Assembly (NCBI RefSeq): GCF_014397025.1
Contig: NZ_JACJUO010000001.1
Span: 508,501-572,500, forward strand
DNA from: Ochrobactrum sp. Marseille-Q0166
Lineage (GTDB): Bacteria; Pseudomonadota; Alphaproteobacteria; Rhizobiales; Rhizobiaceae
Length of the DNA stretch: 64,000 bases
Reading direction: 5' to 3'
The notes beneath the pieces were generated by a model. That model saw nothing but the letters and a program-made list of their open reading frames with translations. It was not told where the DNA came from and did no database searches. The position numbers were made by a program, and so were the translations under genes. Of the stretch, positions 27,705 to 36,093 are shown piece after piece. Numbering within the stretch: the stretch's first letter is position 1; each line of letters starts with the position of its first letter.

Positions 27705-27767
27705 GGTAGGCTGCGACCGGATGTTTACGCGGCTCTCCTACCGCATGAAGTCAGGCTTGTAAACGCC
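27705..27767 (-). promoter_or_regulatory. Structured leader upstream of queC (candidate regulatory RNA)
   Basis: On the minus strand three helices can form 20-90 bases before queC. GUUUAC (27765-27760) can pair with GUAAAC (27728-27723), enclosing a hairpin GCGG (27744-27741) with CCGC (27732-27729). GGUAGG (27742-27737) can instead pair with CCUACC (27710-27705). The last two share bases, so the structures exclude each other. A preQ1 switch would make sense here, but the canonical preQ1-I signature was not seen. Confidence 0.35.
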
Positions 27768-27915
27768 AAGAAAAGGGGAGGGTATGCATCGTGGGACAAA
27801 TCATGCCTAAGAGCTTCAAATTGATATGGCGCGATCGGATGAATGTTAGTGCGAAAAAGGAATGACTATCTGTCAGAATATATTCATTTAAATCGAAATA
27901 GCAGGCCATCCGCGA

Positions 27916-27931
27916 TTGACGCGCACGTCAA
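27916..27931. promoter_or_regulatory. Candidate operator upstream of etfBA (TTGACG-N4-CGTCAA)
   Basis: This perfect 16-bp palindrome with a CGCA centre lies about 160 bases before etfB. Its half-sites and spacing resemble the LiuR-type (MerR family) motif described for branched-chain amino acid and fatty-acid catabolism genes in proteobacteria, which include etfBA. The assignment is an inference from memory of that motif. Confidence 0.4.
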
Positions 27932-28009
27932 CCGTCTTTAGGTTTCGTGCCGGTTCCTGATGTTGCGGGGAAGTGCCGGTTTTGACGGCGTTTCTGTCAG
28001 CAACGTTTT

Positions 28010-28028
28010 CATGTCGGATTCTGACATG
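28010..28028. promoter_or_regulatory. Inverted repeat upstream of etfB
   Basis: CATGTC (28010-28015) and GACATG (28023-28028) are separated by seven bases, and lie about 60 bases before etfB, within the likely promoter or leader. No regulator is assigned. Confidence 0.35.
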
Positions 28029-28088
28029 CGGGCAAAGATTCACGGCGGCATAGTCGTGTCGCAAAAGTCATTGAAGAGGTAATCGCGG

Positions 28089-28835
28089 ATGAAAGTCCTT
28101 GTCGCAGTAAAGCGGGTTGTAGATTACAACGTAAAGATCCGTGTTAAGGGGGATGGTTCTGGCGTTGAGCTTGCAAACGTCAAGATGTCGATGAACCCTT
28201 TTGACGAGATCGCAGTTGAAGAAGCGATCCGTTTGAAAGAAGCTGGCAAGGTTACAGAAATCGTCGTGGTTTCGGTCGGTCCAGCACAGGCGCAGGAAAC
28301 GCTGCGCACGGCCCTTGCCATGGGTGCTGATCGTGCAATTCTAGTTAAGACCGACGAAACCGTCGAGCCGCTTGGCGTTGCCAAGGTGTTGAAGGGGGTA
28401 GTGGAAGCTGAACAGCCAGACCTCGTGTTTCTCGGCAAGCAGGCGATTGACGACGATAGTAACCAGACCGGTCAGATGCTTTCCGCACTGCTCAACTGGA
28501 GCCAGGCAACATTCGCCTCGAAGGTGGAGCTAGGCGACGGTTCGGTCAAGGTAACGCGCGAAGTGGATGGCGGTCTGCAGACCATTGATGTGAAGCTTCC
28601 AGCCATTGTCACGGTTGATCTTCGTTTGAACCAGCCGCGCTATGCTTCGCTGCCAAACATCATGAAGGCCAAGAAGAAGCCGCTTGATGAGAAGGCACCT
28701 GCTGATTTCGGTGCTGACATTGCCCCACGTCTCAAGGTTCTGAAGACTGAAGAACCGGGTGGCCGCAAGGCTGGCGTGAAGGTTGGTTCGGTTTCCGAGC
28801 TGGTTGAGAAGCTTAAGGCCGACGGCGTATTGTAA
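28089..28835 (+). CDS. etfB: Electron transfer flavoprotein, beta subunit
   Basis: This 248-aa AMP-binding subunit of the EtfAB heterodimer takes electrons from acyl-CoA and other FAD dehydrogenases and passes them to ETF:ubiquinone oxidoreductase. Family motifs are [18 protein letters not shown] at the N-terminus, [37 protein letters not shown] and the ETF-beta signature region [12 protein letters not shown]. Length is normal. etfA follows after 21 bases. Confidence 0.96.
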   Translation: MKVLVAVKRVVDYNVKIRVKGDGSGVELANVKMSMNPFDEIAVEEAIRLKEAGKVTEIVVVSVGPAQAQETLRTALAMGADRAILVKTDETVEPLGVAKVLKGVVEAEQPDLVFLGKQAIDDDSNQTGQMLSALLNWSQATFASKVELGDGSVKVTREVDGGLQTIDVKLPAIVTVDLRLNQPRYASLPNIMKAKKKPLDEKAPADFGADIAPRLKVLKTEEPGGRKAGVKVGSVSELVEKLKADGVL

Positions 28836-28856
28836 CAGATCGGAAGGGACAAACAC

Positions 28857-29786
28857 ATGGCTATTCTTCTTATTGCCGAACACGACAATGCAAGCCTTTC
28901 CGATCAGACTGCAAAGGCTCTGACTGCTGCTGCCCAGATTGGTGGCGATGTCGATATTCTGGTTGCAGGCAAGGGTGCGAAAGCAGCCGCTGATGCAGCT
29001 GCAAAGCTTGTCGGAGTGCGCAAGGTTCTGTTGGCTGAAAGCGATGCACTGGAAAACCGTCTGGCCGAGCCACTCGCAGCAGCTATCGTTGAACTCGCCG
29101 GCAATTACGACACGATCATTGCACCAGCCACCACTTCGGCCAAGAATGTGCTGCCACGCGTTGCAGCTCTGCTTGATGTGATGCAGCTGTCGGAAATTAT
29201 GGAAGTTGTGTCCGCTGACACCTTCAAGCGTCCGATCTATGCTGGCAATGCGATCCAGACGGTTCAGTCGACCGATGCCAAGAAGGTCATCACGGTTCGT
29301 ACGGCTTCTTTCTCGGCAACTGGTGAGGGCGGTTCGGCTCCAGTTGAAAGCGTGAACGCTGCTGCTGATCCTGCTCTTTCGAGCTTTGTTGAAAACGCAC
29401 TGTCGGATTCGGATCGTCCGGAGCTGACCTCTGCCAAGATCATCATCTCGGGCGGTCGTGCACTTGGTTCGTCAGAGAAGTTTGAGGAAGTGATCCTTCC
29501 TGTTGCCGACAAGCTTGGCGCCGCCGTTGGTGCAAGCCGTGCAGCAGTTGATGCTGGCTATGCGCCAAACGATTGGCAGGTTGGTCAGACCGGTAAAGTG
29601 GTTGCGCCTGAACTTTACATTGCAGTTGGTATCTCCGGTGCAATCCAGCATCTGGCGGGCATGAAAGACAGCCGCGTGATCGTTGCGATCAATAAGGATG
29701 AAGAAGCGCCGATCTTCCAGGTGGCGGATTATGGCCTCGTGGGTGACCTGTTCACCATTCTGCCAGAGCTGCAGAAAGCGCTTTAA
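28857..29786 (+). CDS. etfA: Electron transfer flavoprotein, alpha subunit
   Basis: This 309-aa FAD-binding partner of EtfB has the N-terminal ETF domain ([20 protein letters not shown]) and the C-terminal FAD-binding domain. The ETF-alpha signature is seen around [37 protein letters not shown] sequence near residues 255-290, along with [14 protein letters not shown]. It is co-transcribed with etfB and followed by a strong terminator. Confidence 0.96.
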   Translation: MAILLIAEHDNASLSDQTAKALTAAAQIGGDVDILVAGKGAKAAADAAAKLVGVRKVLLAESDALENRLAEPLAAAIVELAGNYDTIIAPATTSAKNVLPRVAALLDVMQLSEIMEVVSADTFKRPIYAGNAIQTVQSTDAKKVITVRTASFSATGEGGSAPVESVNAAADPALSSFVENALSDSDRPELTSAKIIISGGRALGSSEKFEEVILPVADKLGAAVGASRAAVDAGYAPNDWQVGQTGKVVAPELYIAVGISGAIQHLAGMKDSRVIVAINKDEEAPIFQVADYGLVGDLFTILPELQKAL

Positions 29787-29794
29787 GTCATCAG

Positions 29795-29824
29795 AAGGCG
29801 GCAGTTTATACTGCCGCCTTTTTT
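29795..29824 (+). terminator. Terminator after etfBA
   Basis: A 10-bp GC-rich stem (29795-29804 with 29811-29820), a TTTATA loop and a run of T bases follow the etfA stop by 8 bases. Confidence 0.9.
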
Positions 29825-29914
29825 ATTTCCCGCCTTGCATTTTTCTCATGGTGCTGTCTTGTTAAGCAAGTTGTGAGACAGGCGTGCATATGTGAGCATG
29901 GAGGAGTTAAAACT

Positions 29915-30790
29915 GTGGCAATCAAGACCGTAGGTATTGTTGGTGCCGGGCAGATGGGCAGTGGAATTGCGCATGTCTGCGCGTTGGCAGGTTTCGAAGT
30001 CCTCGTGCATGACGCATCGGCTGAACGTCTTGAAAAGGGTATTGCTACAATCAATGGCAATATGGCGCGGCAAGTATCTTCTGGAAAGCTGGAAGAACAA
30101 CAGCGTGCCGACGCAATGAAGCTGATCCGTCCTGCTGTTTCAATGGAAGACCTCGCAGGCGTTGATCTGGCAATTGAAGCCGCCACCGAAGACGAAACAG
30201 TCAAGCGCAAGATTTTTGCTCAGCTTTGTCCGGTGCTAAACCCCGAAGCCATTGTTGCGACCAACACATCGTCGATCTCGATCACGCGTCTTGCTTCGAC
30301 CACGGACCGTCCAGAGCGCTTCATCGGTATTCACTTCATGAATCCCGTGCCAATCATGAAATTGGTTGAACTCGTGCGGGGTATTGCGACTGAGGAAGAC
30401 ACATTCCGCAAGTCAAAGGATTTTGTAACCGCACTTGGCAAGACTGTAACGGTTGCCGAAGATTTCCCGGCTTTCATCGTCAACCGCATTCTGCTTCCCA
30501 TGATCAACGAAGCGATCTACACGCTTTATGAAGGCGTGGGCAGCGTCGAGGCAATCGACACCGCCATGAAGCTAGGTGCAAACCATCCGATGGGGCCTTT
30601 GCAGCTTGCGGATTTCATTGGCCTCGATACGTGTCTTTCCATCATGCAGGTGCTGCATGATGGGCTGTCGGACTCGAAATACCGCCCATGCCCATTGCTG
30701 GTCAAATATGTCGAAGCTGGCTGGCTGGGGCGTAAAACAGGCCGCGGCTTTTATGATTATCGCGGCGAAACTCCGGTTCCGACGCGTTAA
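29915..30790 (+). CDS. hbd: 3-hydroxybutyryl-CoA dehydrogenase
   Basis: This 291-aa NAD(P)-dependent enzyme oxidises 3-hydroxyacyl-CoA in butyrate or poly-3-hydroxybutyrate metabolism. The Rossmann motif is G10-A-G12-Q-M-G15, the catalytic histidine is in FIGIHFMNPVPIMKLVE, and the HCDH C-terminal domain (FPAFIVNRILLPMINEAIYTLYEGV) is present. The start is a GTG at 29915 with GAGGAG eight bases upstream, giving the family's usual length; the frame is open 42 bases further upstream. Its place behind etfBA suits electron flow from acyl-CoA oxidation. Confidence 0.94.
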   Translation: MAIKTVGIVGAGQMGSGIAHVCALAGFEVLVHDASAERLEKGIATINGNMARQVSSGKLEEQQRADAMKLIRPAVSMEDLAGVDLAIEAATEDETVKRKIFAQLCPVLNPEAIVATNTSSISITRLASTTDRPERFIGIHFMNPVPIMKLVELVRGIATEEDTFRKSKDFVTALGKTVTVAEDFPAFIVNRILLPMINEAIYTLYEGVGSVEAIDTAMKLGANHPMGPLQLADFIGLDTCLSIMQVLHDGLSDSKYRPCPLLVKYVEAGWLGRKTGRGFYDYRGETPVPTR

Positions 30791-30810
30791 ACGAACTTTG
30801 GATTTTTGTG

Positions 30811-30840
30811 ACAGCCGGTGTTGAAGCGCCGGCTGTTTTA
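30811..30840 (+). terminator. Terminator after hbd
   Basis: ACAGCCGG (30811-30818) pairs with CCGGCTGT (30829-30836), followed by T-rich sequence, 20 bases after the hbd stop. Confidence 0.8.
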
Positions 30841-30889
30841 GTTTGTGACTAATTTCCCACGGCTGTGGAAAACCTGAATATCCTTACTG

Positions 30890-30906
30890 TTAACTTAACC
30901 TTAACC
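30890..30906 (+). promoter_or_regulatory. CtrA-type box upstream of the 42-aa ORF
   Basis: TTAA-CTTAACC-TTAACC is an exact TTAA-N7-TTAA match. A looser TTAA-N8-TTAA pair lies about 35 bases downstream. The next gene on this strand is the 42-aa ORF at 31045. Binding is an inference. Confidence 0.5.
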
Positions 30907-31044
30907 ATACCGATTCAGGGGTTGTTCATCTTTAATTGTTAAAGTTTTCATTAAGATGTTCGGAAACATTCAGGGTTTCAGCAACCCTAACAGGCTGTGA
31001 CGGGCATCATTCTCGAAAAGCAATTTGGTGAAGAGGTGAAGACG

Positions 31045-31173
31045 ATGAACATTATAGTTCAGCTGCGTGACAGCGTTAATGTTATTCGTGAATTCGTCGC
31101 ACCAAGCTACAGGCCCGAGCGCCATTACATGCGCGGACCGGGCCCGGCTTGCGCGGCACGCACGGGTAGCTGA
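31045..31173 (+). CDS. Small ORF, 42 aa, unknown function
   Basis: The ATG at 31045 is preceded by AAGAGGTGAAG, a good ribosome binding site, and opens a 42-aa frame. The product starts MNIIVQLRDSVNVIREFV, possibly a short amphipathic helix, then has a basic, Pro/Gly-rich tail (RPERHYMRGPGP) with a single cysteine. No family is recognised. Support comes from the ribosome binding site, the CtrA-type box upstream and the terminator 32 bases after the stop, which together frame a transcription unit. Confidence 0.55.
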   Translation: MNIIVQLRDSVNVIREFVAPSYRPERHYMRGPGPACAARTGS

Positions 31174-31204
31174 TTTTCGGAACAACTTGGAAAGAACGGA
31201 TAAA

Positions 31205-31238
31205 AAAAGCCAGAGCGATCATACGCTCTGGCTTTTGT
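31205..31238. terminator. Bidirectional terminator between small ORF and cysK
   Basis: A 13-bp stem (31205-31217 with 31224-31236) has an ATCATA loop, with A and T runs on both sides. It serves the 42-aa ORF (+) and cysK (-). Confidence 0.9.
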
Positions 31239-31257
31239 TTTGCCGAATCCGGCTCAC

Positions 31258-32241
31258 TTACTCCAGACCTTCAAACAAAGCTGTCGAAAGATAGCGTTCT
31301 GCGAAGGATGGAATTATGATCACGATATTCTTGCCCTTGTTTTCAGGGCGTTTGCCAACTTCGATAGCGGCAGTAAGCGCTGCGCCTGAAGAAATGCCGA
31401 CCGGAATGCCTTCAATGCGAGCAATCAGGCGGGAGTTGGCAAAAGAATCTTCGTTGGAAACGGTGACGATTTCATCATAGATGCCAGTATCAAGCGTTTT
31501 GGGTGCAAAGCCTGCGCCGATACCCTGGATCTTATGTGGCCCGGGTGTGCCGCCAGAAAGCACTGGCGAATCCTTGGGTTCGACAGCGATCACCTTGAAG
31601 GAAGGCTTGCGTGCCTTGATCACCTGACCAACACCGGTGATTGTCCCGCCGGTGCCGATGCCGGAAATCAGGATGTCAGCTTCACCGTTGGTGTCGTTCC
31701 AGATTTCCTCAGCCGTGGTAAGGCGGTGAATTTCAGGATTGGCCGGGTTTTCAAACTGCTGCGGAATAATGGCATTCGGGTTGCCTTCGGCGATTTCTTC
31801 CGCCTTGGCAATGGCGCCCTTCATGCCTTTTGCGCCTTCTGTGAGAACTAACTCTGCACCGAGCAGTTTGAGCAGCTTGCGCCGTTCAACAGACATGGTT
31901 TCAGGCATGGTCAGAACGAGACGATAGCCCTTGGCAGCTGCTGCAAAAGCCAGCGCAATGCCGGTGTTGCCAGAAGTCGGTTCCACAAATACGGTCTTGC
32001 CGGGAACAGCTTTGCCCTGTGCTTCAAGCGCTTCGATCAACGCAAGACCGATACGATCTTTCACACTTGCCAATGGATTGAAGAATTCGAGCTTGACAAG
32101 AAGGTTGGCTTCAACGCCATTTTCCTTGGCAAACTTGTCGATACGCACGAGCGGCGTATTGCCGATCGTATCGAGAATGGAATTATAGATGCGACCGCGT
32201 CCTGCGGTCTCGCCGTCTTTTCCGCCAAGGGGCTTGCTCAT
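31258..32241 (-). CDS. cysK: Cysteine synthase (O-acetylserine sulfhydrylase)
   Basis: This 327-aa PLP enzyme makes cysteine from O-acetylserine and sulfide. The PLP lysine is K61 in NPLASVKDR, the substrate loop TSGNTG is at 89-94, and the phosphate loop GTGGTITG follows. There is a 17-residue N-terminal extension before the usual start ([15 protein letters not shown]). The C-terminal [10 protein letters not shown] is typical of CysK rather than CBS. It is monocistronic. Cysteine and sulfide supply link it to sulfur assimilation genes outside the window. Confidence 0.93.
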   Translation of the reverse strand: MSKPLGGKDGETAGRGRIYNSILDTIGNTPLVRIDKFAKENGVEANLLVKLEFFNPLASVKDRIGLALIEALEAQGKAVPGKTVFVEPTSGNTGIALAFAAAAKGYRLVLTMPETMSVERRKLLKLLGAELVLTEGAKGMKGAIAKAEEIAEGNPNAIIPQQFENPANPEIHRLTTAEEIWNDTNGEADILISGIGTGGTITGVGQVIKARKPSFKVIAVEPKDSPVLSGGTPGPHKIQGIGAGFAPKTLDTGIYDEIVTVSNEDSFANSRLIARIEGIPVGISSGAALTAAIEVGKRPENKGKNIVIIIPSFAERYLSTALFEGLE

Positions 32242-32565
32242 GGAATAATCTCCTTCTGTTTGGGGCGAAGTTTATGAGGAAATGGCGCAAAAGCATAGCT
32301 GGGTCCATGCATCAAATTGGATAAATTTAGAATTTTATTCTTTAAAATGGATATAATTGGCATATTATTACAGGTGATTGGGTGCTGCTGAAGCGCACGA
32401 TCATTTGTTTGAAAATCACTTAGTCCTTTAGCGAAAACAGATCAGTTGCCCTTTCGGTAACCTCCTCATGTCTATAAGCTTTTATTGTCTGATTGATCCG
32501 CATCAATGCTCTTATCTTTAAGAGCGCGCATGGTTGGATCGTGATCATAAACTGGAGGTTGGGCC
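32242..32565. other. Divergent intergenic region between cysK and the universal stress gene
   Basis: No gene is visible in about 320 bases. The left half is AT-rich (around 32310-32370). The right half contains an FNR-type box at 32493-32506 and a GGAGG ribosome binding site before the GTG at 32566. Confidence 0.5.
32493..32506 (+). promoter_or_regulatory. FNR/FnrN box upstream of universal stress gene
   Basis: TTGAT-CCGC-ATCAA is a perfect anaerobox (TTGAT-N4-ATCAA). It is centred about 66 bases before the GTG start. A class II site at -41.5 would put the transcription start near 32541, leaving a short leader. Control by an FnrN/FixK-type regulator under low oxygen is likely. Confidence 0.75.
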
Positions 32566-33015
32566 GTGTATAAAACAATTCTGATTGCAACCGATGGATC
32601 TGAACTCGCCGACAAGGGCGTAGAGCAGGGTGTGGCGCTGGCAAAGCAATTTGGCTCGAAGGTGCTGCTGGTTTCTGTTACTGAACTTCTGCCATCTTAC
32701 GGCATCGTCGTTGCTGCGGAGTGGGCATCCAGCCCTGCCGCCTTCCAAGAGTACCGCGAGGCAATCACCAAAGCAGCTGCTGATTTGCTCGCCAAAGCAA
32801 AAGCCAAGGCGGCAGCTTCGGGCGTTGATGCTGAAACTCTTCACGTTGAGAACCAGTCGCCAGCACAGGGTATCATCGAGGCCGCCAAGCAGACAGGCAG
32901 CGATCTGATCGTGATCGCATCGCATGGCCGTCGCGGCGTCAACAAATTGTTGCTTGGCAGTCAGGCCGCAGAAGTACTTTCACTAAGTTCCGTCCCTGTT
33001 CTCGTGGTCAAATAA
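32566..33015 (+). CDS. Universal stress protein (UspA family)
   Basis: This 149-aa cytoplasmic single-domain Usp begins at a GTG with GGAGG upstream. The N-terminal strand KTILIATDGSELA and the C-terminal nucleotide-binding loop SHGRRGVNKLLLGSQA (G-x2-G-x9-GS type) show that it probably binds ATP. The FNR-type box upstream fits the known induction of Usp genes at low oxygen in rhizobia and relatives. It is monocistronic. Confidence 0.93.
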   Translation: MYKTILIATDGSELADKGVEQGVALAKQFGSKVLLVSVTELLPSYGIVVAAEWASSPAAFQEYREAITKAAADLLAKAKAKAAASGVDAETLHVENQSPAQGIIEAAKQTGSDLIVIASHGRRGVNKLLLGSQAAEVLSLSSVPVLVVK

Positions 33016-33112
33016 TGACATAATCTTCAATAATATACAGAAGGTATGACAATATTCATTCTGAATTTGCCAAATGCCTATCAGCGTCAAAACTGCAGAA
33101 AATCTTGCTGAG

Positions 33113-33142
33113 CCCCTCCTCCCCTAAAATGGGGACGGGGGG
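33113..33142. repeat. GC-rich hairpin downstream of the usp gene
   Basis: CCCC (33121-33124) pairs with GGGG (33131-33134) around a TAAAAT loop, and a second C run (33113-33116) pairs with the G run at 33137-33142. It may help terminate the usp transcript but lacks a T run. It could be a short dispersed repeat. Confidence 0.4.
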
Positions 33143-33214
33143 ATCTGGCTATAAAAGCCGCTCGGTGCCAATCCAAGGTCGGCAACGGCAATCTTCCTAC
33201 CTATTTTGAAACAC

Positions 33215-33235
33215 AAAAAGCTAAAAGGGTTAGCT
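33215..33235 (-). terminator. Terminator of the DUF4344 gene
   Basis: On the minus strand AGCTAA (33235-33230) and TTAGCT (33224-33219) form a short stem followed by TTTTT. It begins four bases after the stop codon. The stem is AT-rich, so the terminator is moderate. Confidence 0.6.
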
Positions 33236-33238
33236 CCA

Positions 33239-35272
33239 CTATTTGCTTACCGGCAACCCATTGGCAGTCCAAGCTTCGAGGCCACCACGATACCAGAATG
33301 TCGTCCAGCCAAGTGTAGCGGCACGCAGAGCTGCATTATACGACGAGCGATCACGCATACCTTTTCCGAAAAAGACAAGCCCTACACTGCGATCGCCGCT
33401 GGCCTTCTCGTTGAGCCACTCGTCCAGCGCTTCTTGAAGACCATCAGTTACGCTACCATCACGCCCAGCATCAGTAAGCGAATATGCATTCTGCAACGTT
33501 TCGGGCAAACCACTGGTGTCGATGAAAAGTGTCTTTCGGCCATTCGCAATGATTTTTGCAACGTCAACGGTTGTAACGATTGTTGCTCTCGCATGTTTGT
33601 TGGGAGTTGGGCCCGTATAGGGAGCCTGAAACAGAACCATACTGGCTGCGATGCCATCATCGCGCAATTCGTCTATAGCAGCGCTCCCAGAGGTCGTATT
33701 CCCACCGGATGAAGCTGACGATGTTTCTGTTTCCGTTGCTGGTTCGCCTCTTACGGTTCCGCTTTCAACATCAGAAATCATCACTGCCAGATGTTCAAAC
33801 AGGTCATAGCACATGGTGATTGACCCTTCTTTTGGATCATACCATGCATTTAACTGGTCACAGTCGCGGAAAGTAACAGTGATCGGGCGCGGAAGCACAT
33901 AAGTCTGAGATAGATTGTTGAAATAACCGGTCAGAGCTTTTGAAAGCTTAGCATAATAATAATCACCTACGCGACGCGTTGATGGCTCAAAAACAGTTTT
34001 GATCTGAGCGCCGGGTGCATTGGCAGGTTGTTCACCTTCGGGATGCCATTCACCCGCACGGGTGTGAGGTGCGAGGATTTTACGCCATGCGCGGTTTTGT
34101 TTGTTAAACTCATCGGAGCATCGGAAACGTGTGCGTTCGTCAAGTTGGACGTTATCAGCGAGGCTGTTAAACACCTTGGGGTTTCCGCCATACATGATAC
34201 AGATCATATTGCGAAACCGCTTCAGATCGGCGGTATGCTCATCCTGCCAGGGCGAGGGTGCGTTGCCCTTCATTTCATTGATCTTGCCGCTGTAATACCA
34301 CTGCAATGCAGCATAGGTCGCCGAGCCAATCGCCATATCATCGACGTCCTTGTCACCCGATGGGTACATAGTTGGTTCAACAATTTGCAGCGCAGAATAG
34401 ATATCGACGGCATCTTCTTCAGGGCCTGTTGATGGCAATTGCAATTCGCCAATCAAGGCATGCCCGAACTCATGAGCAAAAATGCTGCGCATGAGACCAA
34501 AATAAACTGATGCTATGCGGTTTGGATTTCCATCGAAATCAGGAATGGGACCGGAAAGCCCGCCTGATCCAGCTTGTGTTGGAGCTGCTGTCTGCGGTTG
34601 CTGTTGCGCGCCTGTATCCGCAGTTTGCGGCGTTCCGCCACTTTGCGTGCTTGGCGTGATCGGTTGCGTAGGAACATTCTCCCCATCCGATGTTATACTG
34701 AACCCCCTCACAGCGAATATTCCGACGTCATAGGCCATGATGCCGATTTGAGCCCCGAGAGCTCTGGAGGCCTGTACATCTCCAATGGTTTTGCCATTCA
34801 GCAAGAAACGCGACACACCCGGCACATCGACCATTTCGATAATATCACTGCCATCCAGCTTTGCTGCGTTCGGTACATTGGCAATATCAAGCCGCTGACC
34901 ATCGTCCATGCAGAATAGTTTCGCGGATTTATCTGCCGTGATCTCCATCAGACAGATCGCCTTCTGAGCAGGATTAGAAGCAACCAATCCAATCGAGGCG
35001 CTGGGTTTGGATGATTTGACGGCAAAAGCGACGCGCGTAACGCGGCCCTCATCTGGCGCAGTACCAGCGGTCAACATGAAAGCTTGTTCAGAGCCACTCG
35101 CTTGCTGGTTATTGAGTACGAACCAACCATCTTGTGCTGACCCTGTCCATCCCTGTAAAATCTGGGACGTTGCAGCAGATGCCAGAGGGCCGAGCTCTTT
35201 TTCATATTGCGCGAAGGCTGGCATACCGGACGCAAGAACGCCTGCTAGAAAAGCCGCAAATATTATACGCAT
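33239..35272 (-). CDS. Secreted DUF4344 metallopeptidase with C-terminal rhodanese-like domain
   Basis: The protein has 677 aa from the ATG at 35272, chosen because GAGGA lies six bases upstream and a clean signal peptide follows (cleavage after PAFA, residue 21). Residues about 30-200 are beta-rich. A Thr/Gln/Pro linker (about 200-245) leads to a DUF4344 domain with a zincin motif H267-E-F-G-H271, acidic residues E285/E286, and the later DQLNAWYDPKEGSITMCYDLFEHL. A second linker leads to a rhodanese-like domain ending GGLEAWTANGLP. The usual rhodanese cysteine position reads VFFG-KGMRDRSS, so it is probably inactive. The protein should be periplasmic or exported. Its substrate is unknown. 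Confidence 0.8.
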   Translation of the reverse strand: MRIIFAAFLAGVLASGMPAFAQYEKELGPLASAATSQILQGWTGSAQDGWFVLNNQQASGSEQAFMLTAGTAPDEGRVTRVAFAVKSSKPSASIGLVASNPAQKAICLMEITADKSAKLFCMDDGQRLDIANVPNAAKLDGSDIIEMVDVPGVSRFLLNGKTIGDVQASRALGAQIGIMAYDVGIFAVRGFSITSDGENVPTQPITPSTQSGGTPQTADTGAQQQPQTAAPTQAGSGGLSGPIPDFDGNPNRIASVYFGLMRSIFAHEFGHALIGELQLPSTGPEEDAVDIYSALQIVEPTMYPSGDKDVDDMAIGSATYAALQWYYSGKINEMKGNAPSPWQDEHTADLKRFRNMICIMYGGNPKVFNSLADNVQLDERTRFRCSDEFNKQNRAWRKILAPHTRAGEWHPEGEQPANAPGAQIKTVFEPSTRRVGDYYYAKLSKALTGYFNNLSQTYVLPRPITVTFRDCDQLNAWYDPKEGSITMCYDLFEHLAVMISDVESGTVRGEPATETETSSASSGGNTTSGSAAIDELRDDGIAASMVLFQAPYTGPTPNKHARATIVTTVDVAKIIANGRKTLFIDTSGLPETLQNAYSLTDAGRDGSVTDGLQEALDEWLNEKASGDRSVGLVFFGKGMRDRSSYNAALRAATLGWTTFWYRGGLEAWTANGLPVSK

Positions 35273-35712
35273 CGTGTGTCCTCGCTCCGCTTTAGTCGTC
35301 AAAGTGGAGCGAATGTGCTCCTACAGGCAACTATCCACTCGCCGTGAAATTTATCCGCACAAATCCACGTGCAAAAACACAGATAGACGAATTTTATTAT
35401 GTTCGACAATTCGCAAGTGAGTTCCCGGATATAAAACCAATCAAAACAATTGGTTATCTTACTCTTTATGAGAATGAAAATCATTCAACCGGGTGCGAAT
35501 CATCTTAATAATCACTTATATAGCTAAAGCTTATTCGTTAGGTAAAACCTGAATGCCCGCTCGACATGTCTTCACCGTCTCATTTTGAGCACTTGAACAA
35601 TTCCGAGGTCATGAAAATTGAATTAGTAAACAGATTTTGACCGCTTGGCGGAGTCATACTAAGAAATGTGCCGAAGAAATATTCTTACATGAAATTGGTA
35701 TAAGGAGGCGTC
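35273..35712. other. Divergent intergenic region, AT-rich
   Basis: No gene is visible in about 440 bases. It separates the divergent DUF4344 gene and the 122-aa secreted protein and must carry both promoters. A possible -35 TTGACC lies at about 35638. The remainder is AT-rich without clear repeats. Confidence 0.45.
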
Positions 35713-36081
35713 ATGCGCTTACCGATCTTGGCTATAGCATTGATGTCTATGACGCAGGGGCCTGTCGCTGCGGCTGAAAAGCCTATCGATTCTTATTATG
35801 CGCGATTGAGTGAGCGCGACCATTATAGTTCGTCTGGCCAGCGTTTGACCACTGTTGCAGGAATTATTCGCCAGGATCGTGCAAACGTACACCAATTTGG
35901 CAAGGTTGATCCAGAAGACGTTAAAGATCGCTTTTTTAGTGATAAGAACAATCGCGCCAAGCTTGAGAAAATGCTAACAAATGTTCAAATATCGCCGATT
36001 GATCGGGCAACGATTAAAAATGCGACGCCGCTTATATTTGTTGAAGTTTATCCAAGTTACGTCGTCATAACGATGAAGTGA
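35713..36081 (+). CDS. Small secreted protein of unknown function
   Basis: This 122-aa protein has a signal peptide (MRLPILAIALMSMTQGPVAAA, cleavage near residue 21) and a mature part of about 100 residues that is polar, with many Asp, Lys and Arg. It has no cysteine and no motif I recognise. A strong AAGGAGG ribosome binding site precedes the ATG, which supports translation. It lies divergent from the DUF4344 gene and just before the convergent tRNA gene. Confidence 0.7.
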   Translation: MRLPILAIALMSMTQGPVAAAEKPIDSYYARLSERDHYSSSGQRLTTVAGIIRQDRANVHQFGKVDPEDVKDRFFSDKNNRAKLEKMLTNVQISPIDRATIKNATPLIFVEVYPSYVVITMK

Positions 36082-36093
36082 GTTTTCAGAAAA

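Larger units (their letters stand above)
27768..28088. other. Divergent intergenic region between queC and etfB
   Basis: No gene is visible in these 320 bases. It must carry the queC and etfB promoters. Two inverted repeats stand out, a TTGACG/CGTCAA palindrome at 27916-27931 and a CATGTC/GACATG repeat at 28010-28028. A GAAGAGG ribosome binding site precedes etfB. Confidence 0.5.

Noticed and set aside
27682..27790. Canonical preQ1-I riboswitch before queC
   Set aside because: The leader is structured but I could not place the compact preQ1-I hairpin followed by its A-rich pseudoknot tail, so only an unassigned leader is reported.
31258..32241. CysK motif NPLASVKDR as an altered active site
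   Set aside because: The PLP lysine and the SVKDR context are intact; the preceding residues vary naturally in the family.
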